Of a DNA stretch of 17,082 nt, positions 15,657-17,082 are shown in pieces (within the stretch, counting starts at the first letter, position 1; every line of letters starts with the position of its first letter). This DNA comes from Alphaproteobacteria bacterium (GTDB lineage: Bacteria; Pseudomonadota; Alphaproteobacteria; Sphingomonadales; Sphingomonadaceae), in the NCBI GenBank assembly GCA_018970965.1, contig JAGWVG010000009.1, positions 1 to 17,082 of the forward strand, written 5' to 3'. The translations under genes were made by a program, and so were the position numbers. The notes beneath the pieces were generated by a model. The model worked only from the letters and a program-made list of their open reading frames with translations, was not told the DNA's origin and searched no databases.

Positions 15657-15867
15657 GACGTAAATGATGTTTCGGCCCAGTTTGGTCTGGGCAGTCTTAC
15701 TCGCCGCCCTATACGCAGCGCCGGTCGCAGTTTAATCTGTCGCCCTGTCGGCAATCGCCGAACAGAACAAAAGACTAACGCAAAGACCGCGCGACCAAAA
15801 GGCAGGTCATTTCATTTTTGTGACAAGTGTGTCTTTTGGGTGCCACGCCCCCCTTTTGTGGGGGGGA
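15657..15867 (-). promoter_or_regulatory. Leader and promoter region of the 921-residue receptor, with several inverted repeats
   Basis: This non-coding stretch holds four symmetric elements. GCCCAG/CTGGGC (15675-15680 and 15687-15692) lies close before the ribosome site. A bulged stem with arms built on CGGC/GCCG spans 15745-15765. CCAAAAG/CTTTTGG (15795-15801 and 15833-15839) encloses a nested GTCA/TGAC pair (15806-15809 and 15821-15824) around an AT-rich spacer. C6/G7 arms (15848-15866) sit directly behind the ispE stop. None has a terminator-like T-run on the minus strand. I could not place a convincing -35/-10 pair, so the promoter location is uncertain. Confidence 0.4.
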
Positions 15868-16698
15868 TCAGCGCAGGCGCGTTGGTAAAATCCACCAGCC
15901 AGGCCGCGCAATCTTGATGGACTGAGCGGCCGCATCGCGCGCTGCGGATGTTTCAAAAATTGCAAAACATGTCGCACCAGACCCCGACATCCGTGCAATG
16001 CTGACGCCTGCTTGCATGTTGAGTTGCGCCAGCACATCGCCAATCTCTGGAAGGCGGCTTTGTGCTGGGTCTTGCAGGTCATTGCGCGCTGTGCGCCAAT
16101 TATCTGGCACCAATGGTCCACGATCCACCACATCCCATGCCTGAAACACCGGGCCTGTCGGGCAAGCCAAGTTGGGGTTAACGAGGAGGATTGGTAGGCC
16201 TGCAACATCAACACCACAGGGGGCTAAATCGGTGCCTGTGCCGGTGCCAAAGCAGGTGCGCGAGGAAAGACAGGCGGGCACGTCAGCCCCAAGCTGGGCT
16301 GCGACTGCGCGCACCTGCGCTGTATCGATGGAGACCCCCCAAAGCTGTGCCGCCAGCCGCAAAGCCGCAGCGGCATCAGCCGAGCCCCCACCAATGCCCG
16401 CCGCGATTGGCAACCGCTTGTCGAGTGTAAAGGCAATGCCTGTTTCAACGTTAAGGGCTTTTGCGAGCGTCCGCGCCGCGCGCAGCACCAAATTATCCGC
16501 ATCTGCAGAAAGGCCTGCAGCAAAGGGGCCCGTCATCGCCAGCGTTACATCAGCGGCGGGCGATGCCGTCAACACATCGCCATCTTCGGCAAAGGCAAAC
16601 AGCGTTTCTAGATCGTGATAGCCATCTGCCCGACGCGCACGGACATGCAGCGCCAAATTGATTTTGGCATAGCCAATGTCTTGAAGCAGCTCAGACAT
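15868..16698 (-). CDS. ispE: 4-diphosphocytidyl-2-C-methyl-D-erythritol kinase (MEP pathway)
   Basis: IspE phosphorylates the 2-hydroxyl of CDP-methylerythritol with ATP, the fourth step of the non-mevalonate isoprenoid pathway, in the cytoplasm. The 276-residue product is a GHMP kinase of normal length (about 270-290). The N-terminal AKINLALHV contains catalytic Lys12. The ATP loop LPIAAGIGGGSADAAAALR lies at 96-114. GADVPACL (137-144) carries the catalytic Asp139, and the C-terminal glycine motif RMSGSGATCF spans 236-245. The start at 16698 gives the canonical N-terminus. The TPR gene upstream ends 12 bases before it on the same strand, so ispE is probably in that operon. A G/C-rich hairpin without a T-run touches the stop codon. 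Confidence 0.96.
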   Translation of the reverse strand: MSELLQDIGYAKINLALHVRARRADGYHDLETLFAFAEDGDVLTASPAADVTLAMTGPFAAGLSADADNLVLRAARTLAKALNVETGIAFTLDKRLPIAAGIGGGSADAAAALRLAAQLWGVSIDTAQVRAVAAQLGADVPACLSSRTCFGTGTGTDLAPCGVDVAGLPILLVNPNLACPTGPVFQAWDVVDRGPLVPDNWRTARNDLQDPAQSRLPEIGDVLAQLNMQAGVSIARMSGSGATCFAIFETSAARDAAAQSIKIARPGWWILPTRLR

Positions 16699-16710
16699 GG
16701 TCGCTACAGA

Positions 16711-17082
16711 TCATTTCGCAACAGTGGCGTCCGTCAGGCCAAGATCGGTCTTTTCCTTCAGCCGAGCCTGCGCCGCTTCGGAGGCCGTTAGGGCGGCAGC
16801 GCGCCATGCATAGCGCGCCTCAATTCGGCGTCCAGCGCGCCAATAGGCATCGCCCAAATGCTCATTAATTGTCGGCTCTGTTGGCTCGTCCAACGCAGCT
16901 TTTTCAAGGATTTCAACGGCGCGCTCATAGTCGCCTGACAGAAAATGCGCCCAGCCAAGCGAGTCTGTGATGGCATTATTATCGGGCTGCAAGGCCGCAG
17001 CGCGGGCGATGAACGCTTTTGCTTCATCAATTTTTTGGCGGCGCTCTAAGAGAGAATATCCAAGGAAATTTAAAAGGCTGGG
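16711..17082 (-). CDS. Tetratricopeptide repeat protein, C-terminal part only
   Basis: The frame is open to the window edge, so the 5' end is missing; 123 C-terminal residues are seen. They contain tandem TPR helices: LLNFLGYSLLERRQKIDEAK, then ITDSLGWAHFLSGDYERAVE, then INEHLGDAYWRAGRRIEARY. The repeats have the expected small and aromatic residues at the consensus positions (W/L-G-Y...A) and are followed by a charged tail ending DATVAK. TPR arrays mediate protein contacts, so no enzymatic role can be given. The TTG-started ORF at 16992 is only an internal part of this frame. The gene ends 12 bases before ispE and is probably co-transcribed with it. Confidence 0.85.
   Translation of the reverse strand, partial: PSLLNFLGYSLLERRQKIDEAKAFIARAAALQPDNNAITDSLGWAHFLSGDYERAVEILEKAALDEPTEPTINEHLGDAYWRAGRRIEARYAWRAAALTASEAAQARLKEKTDLGLTDATVAK

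Noticed and set aside
15848..15866. C6/G7 hairpin after ispE as an intrinsic terminator
   Set aside because: No T-run follows on the minus strand; it is kept only as a structural element of the leader region.
1..17082. Search for an undescribed defence, mobile or biosynthetic system
   Set aside because: All genes fall in known families of core metabolism or transport. I saw no integrase, transposase, toxin-antitoxin pair, CRISPR array or cluster of unknown genes.

Overview
The window is a chromosomal segment of an alphaproteobacterium, most probably of the order Sphingomonadales. The evidence is the moderately high GC content, two large TonB-dependent receptors, the style of the proteins, and one copy of a short hairpin repeat that I recognise from intergenic DNA of sphingomonads and relatives. 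It is almost fully coding: 14 genes, two of them cut by the window edges, and no gene-free stretch above 300 bases. I see no tRNA, rRNA, CRISPR array, insertion sequence, prophage gene or integration scar.

Layout. (1) Bases 1-2218, plus strand: the 3' part of thrC (threonine synthase), overlapping by 4 bases a COG1092-type RNA methyltransferase gene. (2) 2224-3482, minus strand: ccmA-ccmB, ATPase and membrane subunits of the cytochrome c maturation transporter, with a 4-base overlap. (3) 3521-3811, plus: a pterin-4a-carbinolamine dehydratase. (4) 3834-6297, minus: a short-chain dehydrogenase, then a siroheme-synthase-like precorrin-2 dehydrogenase/ferrochelatase, then a ZntB/CorA-family metal transporter. 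The last two are joined by a one-base stop/start overlap. (5) 6391-7926, plus: an acyl-CoA synthetase of the AMP-forming family. (6) 8058-8777, minus: an N-formylglutamate amidohydrolase family protein. (7) 8841-12817, plus: an exported DUF885 putative metallopeptidase, then a ZnuD-like TonB-dependent receptor with its own promoter and a perfect palindrome that resembles a Zur box. (8) 12877-17082, minus: the 3' end of a TPR protein gene and ispE (isoprenoid biosynthesis), then a separately transcribed 921-residue TonB-dependent receptor ending at an intrinsic terminator.

Functionally this is mostly core metabolism: threonine, tetrahydrobiopterin recycling, siroheme, MEP-pathway isoprenoids and cytochrome c assembly, plus outer-membrane nutrient uptake. 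No obviously new multi-gene system is visible. The points most worth following are the probable zinc-regulated receptor with a Zur-box-like operator over its promoter, the siroheme protein carrying a degenerate remnant of a uroporphyrinogen methyltransferase domain, and the structured leader of the 921-residue receptor.
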